Part shown: piece after piece, positions 12,403-24,534 of the stretch
Layout: every line of letters begins with the position of its first letter
How positions within the stretch are numbered: the stretch's first letter is position 1
Source of the DNA: Voacanga thouarsii
Lineage: Eukaryota; Streptophyta; Magnoliopsida; Gentianales; Apocynaceae
Reading direction: 5' to 3'
Assembly: GCA_026120185.1 (NCBI GenBank)
Contig: JANUWF010000008.1
Coordinates: 372,001 to 436,000, forward strand
Length of the DNA stretch: 64,000 nucleotides
Position numbers and translations under genes: made by a program
Notes under the pieces: model-generated
The model's database searches: none
Told to the model about the DNA's origin: nothing
Seen by the model: only the letters and a program-made list of their open reading frames with translations

Positions 12403-13669
12403 TCTCCTAAAAATATCTAGAATTAGGGTTATTATTCATCACAATCGGGAAATTTTTTTTATTTCAATAGCATATTCTATGCATTATACTGAGCGTTTTG
12501 GTGTCTCTCAAATTTTTCATATTGCATCTCAGTTTTTCTCTATTTGCAGTAAAAAATTACATCAGCATCCCTTAAAATTTTTGTTGCACTAAAATGCATG
12601 AAGGTCTAAATGAGTTGTTCGAAAATAGTTAGAGAATCTAAAAAGTTGAAAAAATATATATTAGGGACTATAATCGATTGAAAATAAAAGTTAAGGGACT
12701 AAATTGGTAATAATACCCTTTATCCTTATTAAAAGAAAAAGGAAAAAAAATACCCTTATTTTGATAAATTTTAGCAGAGAAATATGATAAAAGGGTTATA
12801 ATTGATCAAATTATTAGTTTGAAGAGAAATTTGATTAGTCAAATTAGTGGGAAAAAAAAGACTAGTGCCTTTTATCCTTATTAAAAGAAAAAGGAAAAAA
12901 TACCCTTATGTTGGTAAAATTTAAAAAAGAAATATGATAAAAGGGTTATTATTGATCAAATTATTAGTTCGAAGAGAAATTTGATTAGTCAAATATTTTG
13001 AGGGTAAAAATTGTATATTTTTAAATAAGTTAATAAAAAAAAGTAAGGGTTTACATTGACCAAAATGATTGATACTTTTTTAGTTTTAATCAACAAAATT
13101 GCTTCCATTAATGGTTGGAGGACAACATTCATCAATTGTTGTTTTAGTTAGGAAACAAAAGTAGATTTTTTTAAAACTCAAGGGTGATGCAATTTTTTTT
13201 TTTTTCCTTTTTTAGTTTTGTTAGAGTAAAAAATGTTGGAAATGCATGGTATTTTCTAAAATATTTATGGTATGTAATTGGGATTATTAAAGAATTGAGA
13301 AACATTATCATGTCAATGTTATAATTTTGAGTTTTTTGTTCTTTCAAAAAAAGCTAAATTGTTTGAGCATTGAAGATCTTGCTAAGTTTTAAATAAGTTT
13401 AAATAGTCTCAAATAAATTTATTTGCAGTCATAATTGAGAATATACAAGCATATTAACTTTGTAATTTTTTAAAAATTTTTGAACAATTTAAGTTGATCA
13501 AAATTGGAGTTTGAATTTGAGACTTGCGAATGATTTCGTTTGTATAAATTCAGGGACTTGCATATTTCAAATAAGTATGTGCTTATATTAATTACGATAT
13601 TATAATAGGCAAAAAGCTCAAAAAGTCATTTAAAAATTTTAATGGAATTCTAATAGTAAGGTGACTGTT
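12403..13669. other. AT-rich non-coding stretch
   Basis: No gene or complete mobile element was recognised. It should be the continuation of the sequence that lay at 4659 before Gypsy-1 inserted. It contains a tandem duplication of about 152 bp (listed separately) and poly-T/poly-A runs. Confidence 0.6.
12716..12996. repeat. Tandem duplication, unit about 152 bp
   Basis: The block running from CCTTTATCCTTATTAAAAG to GAAATTTGATTAGTCAAAT occurs twice, starting near 12716 and 12868, with small indels and a few substitutions. Confidence 0.85.
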
Positions 13670-14903
13670 GGGGAATTTCCCAATATGGAGAGGTCACATT
13701 CTGAAAATGAGACCATTTAAAAACAGGTTACATTTTCAGAATGTAACATTATTGCGCAATTTTTCATAACGAAAAATAGAAAGTTTGAAAATTTAAAAAA
13801 ATATATAAGCCTCAAGGTCGCATTTACAAAATAAGATCTTTAGGTCTTATTTTGTGGGCTTGAACCTTTTAGGCCTCAAGCCTCAAGGTCTCATTTTAAG
13901 AATGAGACATTGAGGTCTTATTTTGTACGTTACTACTGAAAAGTTTCAACCACTTTTACTTCATCTTGTTTTTAAGTCTCCATAATTGCTTCCCTTTAGA
14001 TTAAAATCCACCACCCTTACTTCAATCCTTTTTTTTTTAAACATCATTAACCAAATGTTTTATCCACTATTCCAACAAATCGAACACATCCTTATTATCA
14101 AATATACTGCTCACATGACTCTTTTAATTCAACATAACCTCTACAATTCAATAACTAATTGAACCTAATATTAATAAAGCAATAAAAGGTTTAGCATGTC
14201 CCTTGCTACTTTCTCAAACTTTTCATATAGGGCATTAAATACAATTATATAAGGAACATGTACATGTTAAAGAGTGGAGAAAACCTGCATTCAACTCTTT
14301 CTTTTGAAATCAAAATAGGGTTCACAAAAATATCCAACTTCCAAAATTTCCTATGGTTTCCTTGCAGGTTCATGTATGAACAAATTAATTTACATAATTC
14401 AATGTCGAATTAGATACATAAGTTAACTAGGCTATTATCTTAAAGTTGAGCTTGGTTATCATAAGCTTTAGTTTTTCTGTTTATACCATAGAATTGACTT
14501 TTAAGATATTTGGTGAACGGTAGAAGTACTTCAAACTTGGAAAAAAAAAAAAAGAAAAGCAAAAGAATAGAGAAGTGGAATTTGGAGAAGTGGAAAAACA
14601 AACAAAACACATAAGGAAAGAAATGGAGGGCTTAGTGGAATAAAATCACATTTCTAGAGAAGGAAATTCTGTTGGGTGGTCTCATCTCCATTTTACACCA
14701 CATTTCTATCGTAGGAAGATCGCGAAGGAAGATACGAGGAAGAACACAACAATGTAATATAATTTGTGGCAAAATTTCCATTTTTTTTAATGAAAAATTA
14801 TATTTAGCTCAATAAGATATTAAGATTGCATTCTTAAAATAAGACATATGTTTAAATATTTTTATTTTCAGGATGCGAGCTTATTATTAGATTGAGAAAT
14901 TCT
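13670..14903. mobile_element. Decayed non-autonomous MULE relic (MULE-C)
   Basis: The left end reads GGGGAATTTCCCAATATGGA. The right end, reversed, reads GGGAGAATTTCTCAATCTAA. Both resemble the CGGAATTTCC termini of MULE-A and MULE-B. Five palindromes of the family type (arms of nine, spacer of five) lie at 13692-13714, 13726-13748, 13816-13838, 13887-13909 and 14824-14846. No clear 9-bp target duplication and no coding content were found. Calling it a MULE rests on the shared termini and palindromes. Confidence 0.5.
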
Positions 14904-14918
14904 CCCATGCGTGGCCAC

Positions 14919-15140
14919 CGGAATTTCCATTAAATGGGGTCGTTTTGGGGGGATTGTACGACAGTAGGGCGGCTAGACGGAGAATTCCGTATGTAGTGAG
15001 GTCGCATTTCCATAAGGTCGCATTATGGAAATGCGACCATATTCGCCCTTGCTCCATGCGAGCATTGATATAAAACTTAGTGAGGTCGCATTATCTAAAT
15101 GCGACCTCAGTTAGATCGCATTAGCATAATGCGACCTGTA
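14919..15140 (+). repeat. MULE-A left terminal inverted repeat
   Basis: It pairs with 24310-24534. The shared core includes GGGGTCGTTTTGGG, a CGACA motif and GAATTCCGTATGTAGTGAGG. It carries three GGTCGCATT palindromes at 15016-15038, 15082-15108 and 15114-15136. The inner limit is approximate. Confidence 0.88.
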
Positions 15141-16675
15141 GGTGGCATTACTTCTCCCCCTGCCTCGACGCGATTTTCATTTATGCGTCTTGTTCCTCGA
15201 CTTTCTTCCCTGCGTTCTTCCGCGACCTGCCATCTCCATTTGCGCCGACGACCGGTGATTTTATTCCGGCAGTGGGCTTCCTCTTCAACGACGGGCATTG
15301 CATTTTGTCCTATTTTGGTATATTTATTTGTTCTTTCTCCATTTATTTCTGATGTTTTATTTCTCCATTTGATTCAGTAATCTGATTCTCTTACTTCAAT
15401 AACATCCTTGCTCGGCGTGGTCACCTTAGAAAATGCCTTTAAAAATTCCCTTGCTCATACTATGCATGAGGATTATAAATGATGAATGCATATGCAAAAC
15501 AGCTGTTTTCTGGATGCTTCTTTGTGGGGACATGATAGTTATTTTTTTCTAGTTTTACAAATTCTGTGAAGGGAGTTAGCGAAGTAGGGCTTTGAAGACA
15601 AATCTTTATGTTCTGTAATTTGATGTTTATACACTATTCTGATGTTAAATTTCTAACTCAACCTTGGTTTTGACTTTGGGAACTATGGTTATGTTGATAA
15701 GTTGACGTAGATTTATGCTTGTGATGTGGAACAATGTTTACTAATAGAAAGTATAAAGCCAGATACATGGTATGAGTTGTAATAACATGTTTCATTCGTA
15801 AGTAATTGAAAATTATGATTAAGGGATTTCTTTTGAATAATTCTACTTGATGATCTGGTGGGGCAACATGCTTGCTCCATATGTCTTGCCGTTTCAATTC
15901 CTGTCACTAGTATGTGAAGTTACAATCATTTGGAGTGAGTTTATAATAACACCATATTTATCTTAAGATGAATTTTGGGGTCAACCGATAAAGTTGGAGT
16001 GAGTTTCACGTTTGGTAAAGCAGTTTGCACTTATAAAAAATCTCTTAACTTGAGATTTCACTAGAACTGTATGGGGCCCAAAGAAACCAATTTGTGCTGA
16101 TATAACAAGATGGAGTGGGTTTGTTTTGGTTTATGATGATATAACAATTTGTATTATGGACTTATTGTGTTTGATGCTGGAAGGGCTGGGCATCCCGGGA
16201 TTGGAAAACTGTAATTTCTATTCAGCAATATTATTCTGCTGTTTACCCAAAAAATGAGAAAGTAAGAAGAGCTCTGGTATCCCATTGAATGCCTCACTCT
16301 CATTGTGAACTAATTTGGCTGTCATTCAAATACCTGTTCTTTGCATATGGTGATTCTGAAGAAGATGATGAATTGCATCTCTTTCGGTAGTTTGGATTAA
16401 ATCATGAAAAAGTTGAATTCATCTTCTTGAATAAAAAGCTAGTCGAATTGCTAATATCTTGAGTGTTGCAAAATAGAATTCTCTAGTATATATCTAATGC
16501 TATAGTTTGCTAGTGATTTTGATAGAAATCAAATGCATACTCATTTAACTCTGTTCCTTGAAGTTTTGGGATAATTTGAGTAGTGTGGAAATGTTCGAAT
16601 GTATGACCATTGGGTAGCTTGTATATATGGTCAATGTATTACGTTAATTGTTTCAATTTACTTTAAATAGGTAGG
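15141..16675 (+). other. Leader region of the MULE-A mobile-domain gene
   Basis: No coding domain was recognised. The sequence AAATAG just before the start codon at 16676 could be a splice acceptor, so part of this may be a 5' UTR intron. The frame at 15099-15380 is low-complexity and overlaps the inverted repeat. Confidence 0.4.
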
Positions 16676-19038
16676 ATGGATCACATGCACGTGGATATCC
16701 ACCCCGGCCCTCTTATAGGTGGTTTATTATCTCTCCAGCCTAGTCACCGTTCTTCATTGGTATGGTCTGGCGATCAGCGTGCCTGTGAGACTCCACTGAT
16801 ATTTAGACAATACGATTCTGCATTTTGGGAGCACACTCCACTTTTAGGCAGAGTCATGGATTTAGTGGATATTGCTGGATTTGGGGGAGTTAGACGATCT
16901 GGGCATATACAGGTAGATCATGCCCTTATTACTGCATTAGTAGAGCGATGGCGGCAGGAGACTCATACATTCCATTTACCAGTAGAAGAGGCTGCTGTTA
17001 CATTGGAGGATGTAGCACTTTTATGGGGCCTTAGAGTAGATGGGGATCCAGTCGTAGGAGCATCTTTTCACTATTCAAAATCCGATTGGATTGATCTTTG
17101 TGATAGATTACTAGGTATTAGACCACGAACAGAGCACATTCGGGGGAATATGATTAGGAAGGCTCCTATTGAGGAGCACTTGTAGATTCCTCTGGCAGAT
17201 GACGCTACTGATGACGTCATACAACAGCGTGCTCGTTGTCTTATATTCTTATTGATCGGGGGGTTATTATTTTCTGATAAGTCTGGGAATTTATTGCACT
17301 TGAGATATCTGCCTATTATAGAGGATTTGGATGCCTGTGGCACCTTGAGTTGGGGTAGTGCAGTCTTAGCATACCTTTACAGATGTTTGTGCCAGGCTGC
17401 TATTGGGTCCGCCCAGGAGATTTGTGGCCCAATGGTCTTACTTCAGGTAAGTTTGAATTTGGTCCATTCTTTATTTTAAATATTCTTGATAAAATATGTA
17501 ATATTCCTAATACCTTTTTGTAAATGCGATGTAGCTATGGGCCTGGGAACGTATTTGCGTTGTGCGACCGGAGCGGGGTAGACCCCGCAACGAGCTACCA
17601 CCGCTTGCACCATACGGAGCTCGGTGGGACGTAGGTTTACACCTCTATCGCACGTCCACGCATGTTTTGGTGCCATATCGTTCCCAGCTTGATGCCCTAT
17701 CCGATGATGATGTGAGAATACAACTTTTATGTAGGCATACTTTATTTGTAACTCCATGTATATGTATGCAAACCTTATATCTATTGTGTGTATTGTAGTT
17801 TATTTGGCAGCCATATCAGCCGGACTTGGTGAGCGTCCTCCCCCCCCACTATTTAGACGGAGCCCATATTTGGAGGTCACGCACAGCGCTTATTAGTTGG
17901 GAGGTCGTCGAGCTATACTTTCCGGACCGGGTCATGCGTTAGTTTGGGATGCTGCAGCCTATACCGATAGATTGCGATACACAGATTGACCTCCATGATA
18001 TTGATAGGCGGAGCAATCCTACACGAGATTATGCGATCTACCATGGGCCGTATATTCAGATGTGGGCGCATTGACTAGAGTACATACAGACCACTGAGTT
18101 AGGTATCTCGGTTGATGGAGCATACATGCAGTGGTATAGGGATTATACTCGTCTTAGGGTCGGGAACCCCGTTTCTCGCGATGTATCGCAGTCGAGATAT
18201 CAGCCTACCGGATCTAGTACAGTTGTATTGGTAAGTTCTTATAATTTAATAAGTTATAACATGTTGAAATATGTAGCAAAATGTTGAATGTTTTTTTGCA
18301 GGCCGATATCGTGGACGTGCTATGGTTGTGGCAGAGCGGCATATTCATGATGCCGACGTGGTTTCCCGGAGGGGGTTTATTGAGATACGGGATATGTGTG
18401 CTCGGGGACTGACAGCGACCCATCAGCCACACGATAGATACCCTGGCCTAATCGAGTCGGAGGAGCCGACTATTGCGGTGAGTCAGCCGACTGCAAGGCC
18501 CCCCGAGAGCCTATTGATGACTGTGCACATGCCGGGGTGAGGCGAGGAGGCAAGAGGCCCCGAGCGCGACCACATCCTCCACAGGACCATCAGCACCAGG
18601 ATGCCGATGCTGACCATTTTGACCAGGATGCCGGGGATGGTTTACCCCCCCGAGTTTGGTGTGGATGAGCTGATAGGGGATGATTCCATGGTGATTCCGG
18701 TTCCGGACGACCAGGGTGCCGCTGCTGACGATCATGATCGTGTACGCACGGATTCATGGCCTCATCGGTGGGCAAGAGGAGCCCGTCGGACGCATTGATG
18801 ACCTGCCTGTTCGGCCATTCAACGGGATTGTCTGTGCTAGGTGCGGACGATGGATTCTAGACCCCCCCCCCCCAACAGGATGATCTACAGCCTGCTCATT
18901 CTCCCCAGCTGGATCCGCAGCCCGCTCATTCTCCCCCGCCGGATCCAGACCCCTCCCAACATGATGATCCAGGCCCTGCCAGGAGACCCAGAAGAAAGAT
19001 TAGGCCTCAGAGGCCATGTGTACTATCTCCACATTAGT
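16676..19038 (+). pseudogene. Plant mobile domain (MAIN-like) protein gene, lightly broken
   Basis: The predicted protein matches the plant mobile domain family (Arabidopsis MAIN/MAIL relatives), which occurs both in host genes and in MULE and other transposons. Exons inferred from GT-AG sites are 16676-17446, 17535-17711, 17799-18230 and about 18302 to 19038. Family blocks include AALITALVERW-like helices, VTLEDVALLWGLRVDG, WGSAVLAYLYRCLC, LWAWERI, IWQPYQPD and RDYAIYHGPYIQMW. The tail is proline-rich and ends in a basic stretch (RRPRRKIRPQ). In-frame stops at 17183, 17941 and 18073, plus an uncertain junction at 18302, make it a pseudogene. Its role in the element is unknown; the family has no proven enzymatic activity. 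Confidence 0.82.
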
Positions 19039-19044
19039 GGTTCT

Positions 19045-20491
19045 TGTTGGGGATATGCCCTAGAGTCAATTTGTACTTATACAATTGTCATTATGTTTTA
19101 TATAATAATATGAGGCTTTCCTTTCCATGAATAGTGAGTTTTGTTTTGTTGGTCATCAAGTACGTGACTTGATAGTAAAACCCTACAATGAATACAATGA
19201 CTATTCTAAAATTGTCCCTGATCGATTATTATTATTGGAATAATAATAAATTAAGATTAGTATGTTTGTGACTTGATGGCTATGTTTTACTGGCCATGGA
19301 TATTTGTGATATCGAGTCAAGACATAAATAAATGTTAGAGAACATTGTATTGGACATGACCCACTGTGAGAGTACTTCATGGAATATGTCATAAGTACTT
19401 TCTAGCCATAATAATATTGAAAGTCCTTCGACCTAAATTCATCATAGTTTCTTACTTGATAAATTCTATATTTTGACATTGTATAAAGTTGTCTTTAACC
19501 AGATAATAAATTAGACTACTATTGGATATAGAATAAATCAAGGAGAGGAATATGATTGATTGTGAAGGAATTTGTCCCTCTCAGTTATGAGAGAGATATC
19601 CATGGGCCCCTTGATAAGTTAGATCTGTTAAAATGCATGGTCGTGCTCAAATATATCAATCTAAGATATTGATATCATTTGTTTGAACAGATCTACTATG
19701 AAATCAAGAAATAATTGATTAAGCTTAATAAGGATGACATGCTCCGTGCCTTATGCTTAATCTGGATATCGTGTGACAAAAGGACTAAATATAAAATTAT
19801 GGTTTGGTTCAAAGAGATCACCGATCTTCATTTAACCTGGATAGTTATAATGTTTTGCTAGAAACCGCTTATAACTTGTGGGCCATTTAAATACGATTTA
19901 GGCATCGCCGCAGTGTTAAATGAACCTATAGGGTCACACAATAAGCGAACTTGTTAGGTTATTTTTCCGGTGACCGAAGTTCGATGAATCTGGATGATAT
20001 CCAGATTATAAGAATCGACTCGGTAAAATAATTAGTTAAATTACCGAGATAATGATGGAATCTTATCATATCGGCTTTAATTTAATTTGAATTTAAATTA
20101 GAATATGATAAGATATGATTAGGGTTGGACTCTAAGAGGTTCGAGGGTTTTTTAAGAAAACCCTAGCCGTCTTTCAATAGTCCAATTTTTCCGGTTGAGA
20201 ACATTCGTGCCATTCTCTACCAGAGAAAAAAAAAACCTCTCAAACCCTAGGCGCTAGCACTCCCCGGGTATCGAGTGAGTTTGCGGTGTGTATCCTATAG
20301 AGGACGTTCGCATACTGCAGCGTCTGGTGATTGTTCGGGTTGAACGTACAACAGCGCAACCAGAATCGAAGGATTTTGATTACAGCAACCAGAGGTAACT
20401 CTTAAAGCTTAGATCTTCTTAATCGTTTACTTGGGTCCTTGGGAGGGATTCGTAGATGTTTTCCGCGTTTAGGAGTCCACGAATCCCAACA
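19045..20491 (+). mobile_element. Angela-type Ty1/copia solo LTR
   Basis: 1447 bp, starting TGTTGGGGATATGCCCTAGA and ending GAATCCCAACA, so the ends are inverted repeats. It is flanked by the perfect 5-bp target duplication GTTCT (19040-19044 and 20492-20496). There is no internal coding part, as expected after recombination between two LTRs. It lies just after the stop of the mobile-domain gene. A TATA-like and poly-A-rich part is followed by a 3' region that resembles an LTR leader. Confidence 0.93.
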
Positions 20492-20635
20492 GTTCTTCAC
20501 TTCTATAGATGTAGTGTAGATGGTTTTGTGATGTTTGTATTCTGTGTATTTGGACAGTTTAGTGTTTGTACTGTGTGTCTGTGTACTATGTGTTTTGGAA
20601 ATATATGTGTTTGGAACTGTTTTTGGTGTTTGGAC

Positions 20636-20719
20636 GTTTGGATTTTGATTGGATGGTTTTGGCGTTTGGATTTTGATTGGATGGTTTTGGCGTTTGGATT
20701 TTGATTGGATGGTTTTGGA
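20636..20719 (+). repeat. 28-bp minisatellite, three copies
   Basis: The unit GTTTGGATTTTGATTGGATG plus 8 bases starts at 20636, 20664 and 20692. Degenerate related units continue to about 20800. It lies in the MULE-A spacer between the two genes. Confidence 0.9.
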
Positions 20720-20879
20720 TTTTGGATTTTGATTTGGAGTTTGGTTGTTGGTTTTGATTGGGAGTTTGGTTGTTGGATTTTGATTGGGAGTTTGGTTTTA
20801 GGAAATTTGTTTACGTTGTACAGGGAGTTTGGTTGTTGGTTTAGGTGCAACTTATATAAAAAAAAAAGTCATCCACTAT

Positions 20880-20902
20880 GGTCGCATTTGGAAAATGCGA
20901 CC
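20880..20902. promoter_or_regulatory. Internal GGTCGCATT palindrome upstream of transposase
   Basis: GGTCGCATT, spacer TGGAA, AATGCGACC. It is the same palindrome as in the inverted repeats, placed about 325 bp before the transposase start. A regulatory or protein-binding role is inference. Confidence 0.6.
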
Positions 20903-21225
20903 TTCCAAAATACGACCTTGTCGCTATATCTTCCCAAATCTGCGGCCATTTCACAGAAAGCTTATGTCTCCATTGCCAGTGCCTTCAATTTCTTAGTGGG
21001 CAATCTGCGCGAACGTTGAAAGAGTTGCTGCCATTTTACTAATTTGAGTAAAAAGGTAACTTCATCCATCCACATAAACTTATTTTCTTTGCATTTTTCC
21101 TCCAATGTGCTTCATTATTATTTTTTGTTTTTAAATTGCTGTGAAACTTCATCCCTCCACATCATATTGCTTGCACTTACACTGTCATGTATCTTGTAAT
21201 TTCAGATCGTGCAGATTTGGTAATC

Positions 21226-24073
21226 ATGAATGTTTTGGAACCACCTATTGTGCTATGCTTTTTTTTGGATTGTCAAATACAGCGCGATTATCGAGGGTCC
21301 ATATGGTTTGATGGAGCGATTAAAAAAACTTGCATTCTCCGATGTCGGATATCGTACTCGGAATTAGTAGATAAGGTTCGTACATATCTCGGATTGGGAG
21401 GGCGAAATGTGACAATCAAGATTACGCTGAGACATCTATTTCTTTATGGATCTTATCAACAGTATGCTGCAAATGAGTTAAGCGATGACGATGATATGGA
21501 GGTTTTGTGGATGCTTCTGCATGAATTTAAATCCCAAAGTATCCAACTGCATGTGAGCTATTCCGAGGTGACTTCCCAACGCCCGAGTCATTTATGTGAT
21601 GTATCCCCAGCAACAGATTAATTCGTGGCAATGTTGAATTAAGTGACGGGGTTAGGTATTTCGATTCAAGGGCAACACCATTCATTTTCTCAACTCCCTA
21701 TTGGCATTGGAGGTGACACATTTAACTACATGCAACCCCAAGCATTTTACCAACAAATGGGAGATACAAGAGCTGTCGTAAACACGTTTGGAACTGAACA
21801 CATTAGTTCAACTGGTAGTAATACTGGGACAGTTAATGTTGGGACCACAACTGGAGTCGATGCATGCAACCTGGTCAACCAAGAATATCTTTCGGGTTCG
21901 GCACGCCCTCCAGATCCTAGTACATATCAAGAGGAACGGGTGCATCGTAACACCACCACTCCATCACATGGTCGAATGTCTCGCCCACAAATGGTCACTA
22001 CTGCAGCGAATGTTGATTCAACGGTGCATACATCTGATGGTGAGGGTTTCACACGCTCCGAGGGGCCAATGAATTGGAGTGATAGATATGATAGCGAAGA
22101 AGATGACATTCCGGCCAACAATCCAAGTATTCCCTTCGAAGATGATGGGGGTGACGTGGCGGGACCTTCTAATATGGCTGGACCTTCCAACACCACATGG
22201 GACACATACAAGATTTCCAATATTTGAGGACACAGGGTTCGGTGCATGTGCTAATGAATCACTTCAGAGACACTCTATTGATATCACGAGAAGTTGGTCT
22301 GACACTGATATCGATTTGCAACTAAACATGAGGTTTCAGAACAAGAAAGAGGCTATATATGCAGTGAGGAAGTGGTCTATTCAAGCAGGACGGGAATTCA
22401 GGGTCTTCGAGAGTAAGAAGGACTGTTGGTATGCTAAGTGTAAGCATGCGAGTGCTGGCAATCCTTACTCTTGGCATCTTCGTATTATACATAAGAAGAC
22501 CCATGGACAATGGCAGATAATAGTTTTGAACAAGGAATACACATGTGTCATTACAGTTGTGAATAATGTGCATAGAAACATGGATCATCGGTTTATAGCA
22601 CGTAATGTGACACATTTGGTTTTAAATGACCCTGAATGCCATGTGAGCGATGTTATTGCTGAAGTTTAGAAACTATGGAGAACGGGTTGTTCTTATAAGA
22701 AAGCATGGGAAGCCCGGAAAGTAGCTATGGAACTTGTATACGGTGATTGGCCCTCCACTTGGATTGCACTACCAAAATACATGCTTGCCTTGCAGGATTC
22801 TAATCCTGGGACCATTGTGAAATGGAGACATCATTGGACTAGTGTGGGTGATTTGAAAGCTTTTGATTTCCTTTTCTGGGCTTTGAAACCTTCAATTGTT
22901 GGCTTCAAATATTGTCGACCAGTGGTATCTATTGATGGAACTCATTTAAGGGGACTTTATCGAGGCAAATTGTTGGTTGCGTCAACTTGGGATGCAAATA
23001 GTTACCTCTTCCCTATTGCATTTGCCATCGTGGATGACGAGTCATTGGAGAGTTGGAGTTGGTTCTTAAAGCTACTACGTCAACATGTCATTATGGAAAG
23101 ACATATATGCCTGATTTCAGATAGACATAAAGGTATAATTAATGCTGGACGATATATGACTGAATGGCAAGAACTTTTAGCCGTCCATCGATATTGCATC
23201 GGGCACATTAAGGGAAATTTTTATGCTAAATTTAAGGACACAAATTTGACAAATTTGATGTATGTTGCGGGTTTGGAGCGTTAAAGGACAAAATGTCAAG
23301 CATACTTGGATGAAATTAGGATTCGAAAAGAAGATGCATTTAAATATTTGATGGACATAGGTTTAGAGAAATGGACTTTGTCGTATGATGAAGGGCATAG
23401 ATATGGTTCAATGACTACTAGTTTGTCTGAATGCATGAACAGTGTGCTGAAGAAAGCGAGATCTCTCCCGTTGAAAGTTTTGGTCGAAACAACTTTTCAT
23501 AAGTTAGTTAAGTATTTCAATGAACACAGAGATGATGCATCTAATTTGAGACACCCATTGCCATCTGAAATGTGGAAGTTGTATTCTTATTTTGAGGACA
23601 AATCTAGAGGGCATGTTGTGACTGAATTTAATGCACAAGCCAGCATATATGGGATCAAATCGTCTGTCCAACAAGGGGGTAGAAGTCCAAATGTTTACAG
23701 TGTCAATTTGATGGAGAGATCATGCAGCTGCCAAAAGTGGAACATATATGGTATACCTTGTTCGCATGGGTTTGCATCATGTCGTCACAGAGGTTGGAAC
23801 CCTATTGAATTTGTTTTGGAGTTCTATACCAACCGAAATTACGAGTTAACATATGAGGGTCAGTTTTTCCCTGTGGCAGATGAACAATATTGGAGGCCTT
23901 CTACTTTTACGCTTGCACCTGTGGACGAAATGATGAGGAATGAAGTTCCTGGCCGTCCGCGAACATCAAGGATACATTCTGATATGGATTATCGAACGCT
24001 CAACTCTCCTCCAAGATGCAGCAACTGTCATAGGAGTTGTAATAATAATACTTTTACTATTTCGAGAGATTAG
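21226..24073 (+). pseudogene. mudrA-like: MuDR-type (MULE) transposase gene, lightly broken
   Basis: Catalyses cut-and-paste transposition by binding the terminal inverted repeats. Blocks in order are: an N-terminal PB1-like region (about 21226-21620); an acidic, variable linker (21640-22200); the Mutator DNA-binding domain (22280-22640, NKKEAIYAVRKWSIQAGREF); the MULE catalytic domain (22900-23480) with aspartates in SIDGTHLRG and LISDRHKGI and a candidate glutamate in SLSECMNS; and a SWIM zinc finger CSCQKWNIYGIPCSH at about 23730-23770. A shift at about 22205 and stops at 21619, 22666 and 23282 break it. The start at 21226 is preferred over 21187 because a TTTCAG acceptor-like site lies between them. 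A degenerate zinc knuckle ends the protein. Confidence 0.88.
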
Positions 24074-24309
24074 GCCACTTCTTCAAATGTTCCTTTGTAA
24101 TATATTTTATCGAACTGCTTTATTTGTAATGTATTTTAAGAATCATTTTTAAATAGTACTTGTGATGTTGTAATTTATATTTTGAAATGTTTCCGCACTT
24201 TACATATATTTTTTTTATATGGGAATTGAATATGTTCAGTCAATAGAAGCTTTGGTTGCGGAAGTTTTTAAGTAGGATGACAACAATGTTATATTTGATA
24301 AACATGGGC
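24074..24309. other. MULE-A 3' non-coding region
   Basis: AT-rich sequence after the transposase stop, probably its 3' UTR and downstream flank. No other feature was seen. Confidence 0.6.
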
Positions 24310-24534
24310 ACTAGGTCGCATTACAATAATGCAACCAAAACACAAGTCTTCAAGCGCTCCGTCATTGCTTAAGTATTTGGGAGCAAGGGCGAATATGGTC
24401 GCATTAACCATAATGCGACCTTATTTAATAAGGTGCATTACCATAATGCGACCTCACTACATACGGAATTCTTCATTTAGCCGCCTCATTGTCGTAAAAT
24501 TCTCCCAAAACGACCCCATTTAACGGAAATTCCG
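24310..24534 (-). repeat. MULE-A right terminal inverted repeat
   Basis: Inverted copy of 14919-15140. Palindromes lie at 24314-24336 (one arm with G to A), 24397-24420 (spacer of six) and 24432-24453 (left arm missing one C). Confidence 0.88.

Larger units (their letters stand above)
14919..24534 (+). mobile_element. MULE-A: Mutator-like element with mobile-domain and transposase genes
   Basis: Termini CGGAATTTCC...GGAAATTCCG are flanked by the perfect 9-bp target duplication CGTGGCCAC (14910-14918 and 24535-24543), the size typical of Mutator-like elements. The terminal inverted repeats are roughly 220 bp. Inside are two plus-strand genes: a plant mobile domain (MAIN-like) gene and a MuDR-type transposase with an N-terminal PB1-like part, a MULE catalytic domain and a SWIM zinc finger. 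An Angela-type solo LTR (19045-20491) is inserted between them; without it the element is about 8.16 kb. Each gene carries two or three stops, so autonomy is lost, though recently. Confidence 0.92.

Noticed and set aside
20456..20850. Frames rich in Trp/Phe/Gly (plus) or Asn/Gln/Lys (minus)
   Set aside because: They cover the end of the solo LTR and the 28-bp minisatellite; a repeat artefact.
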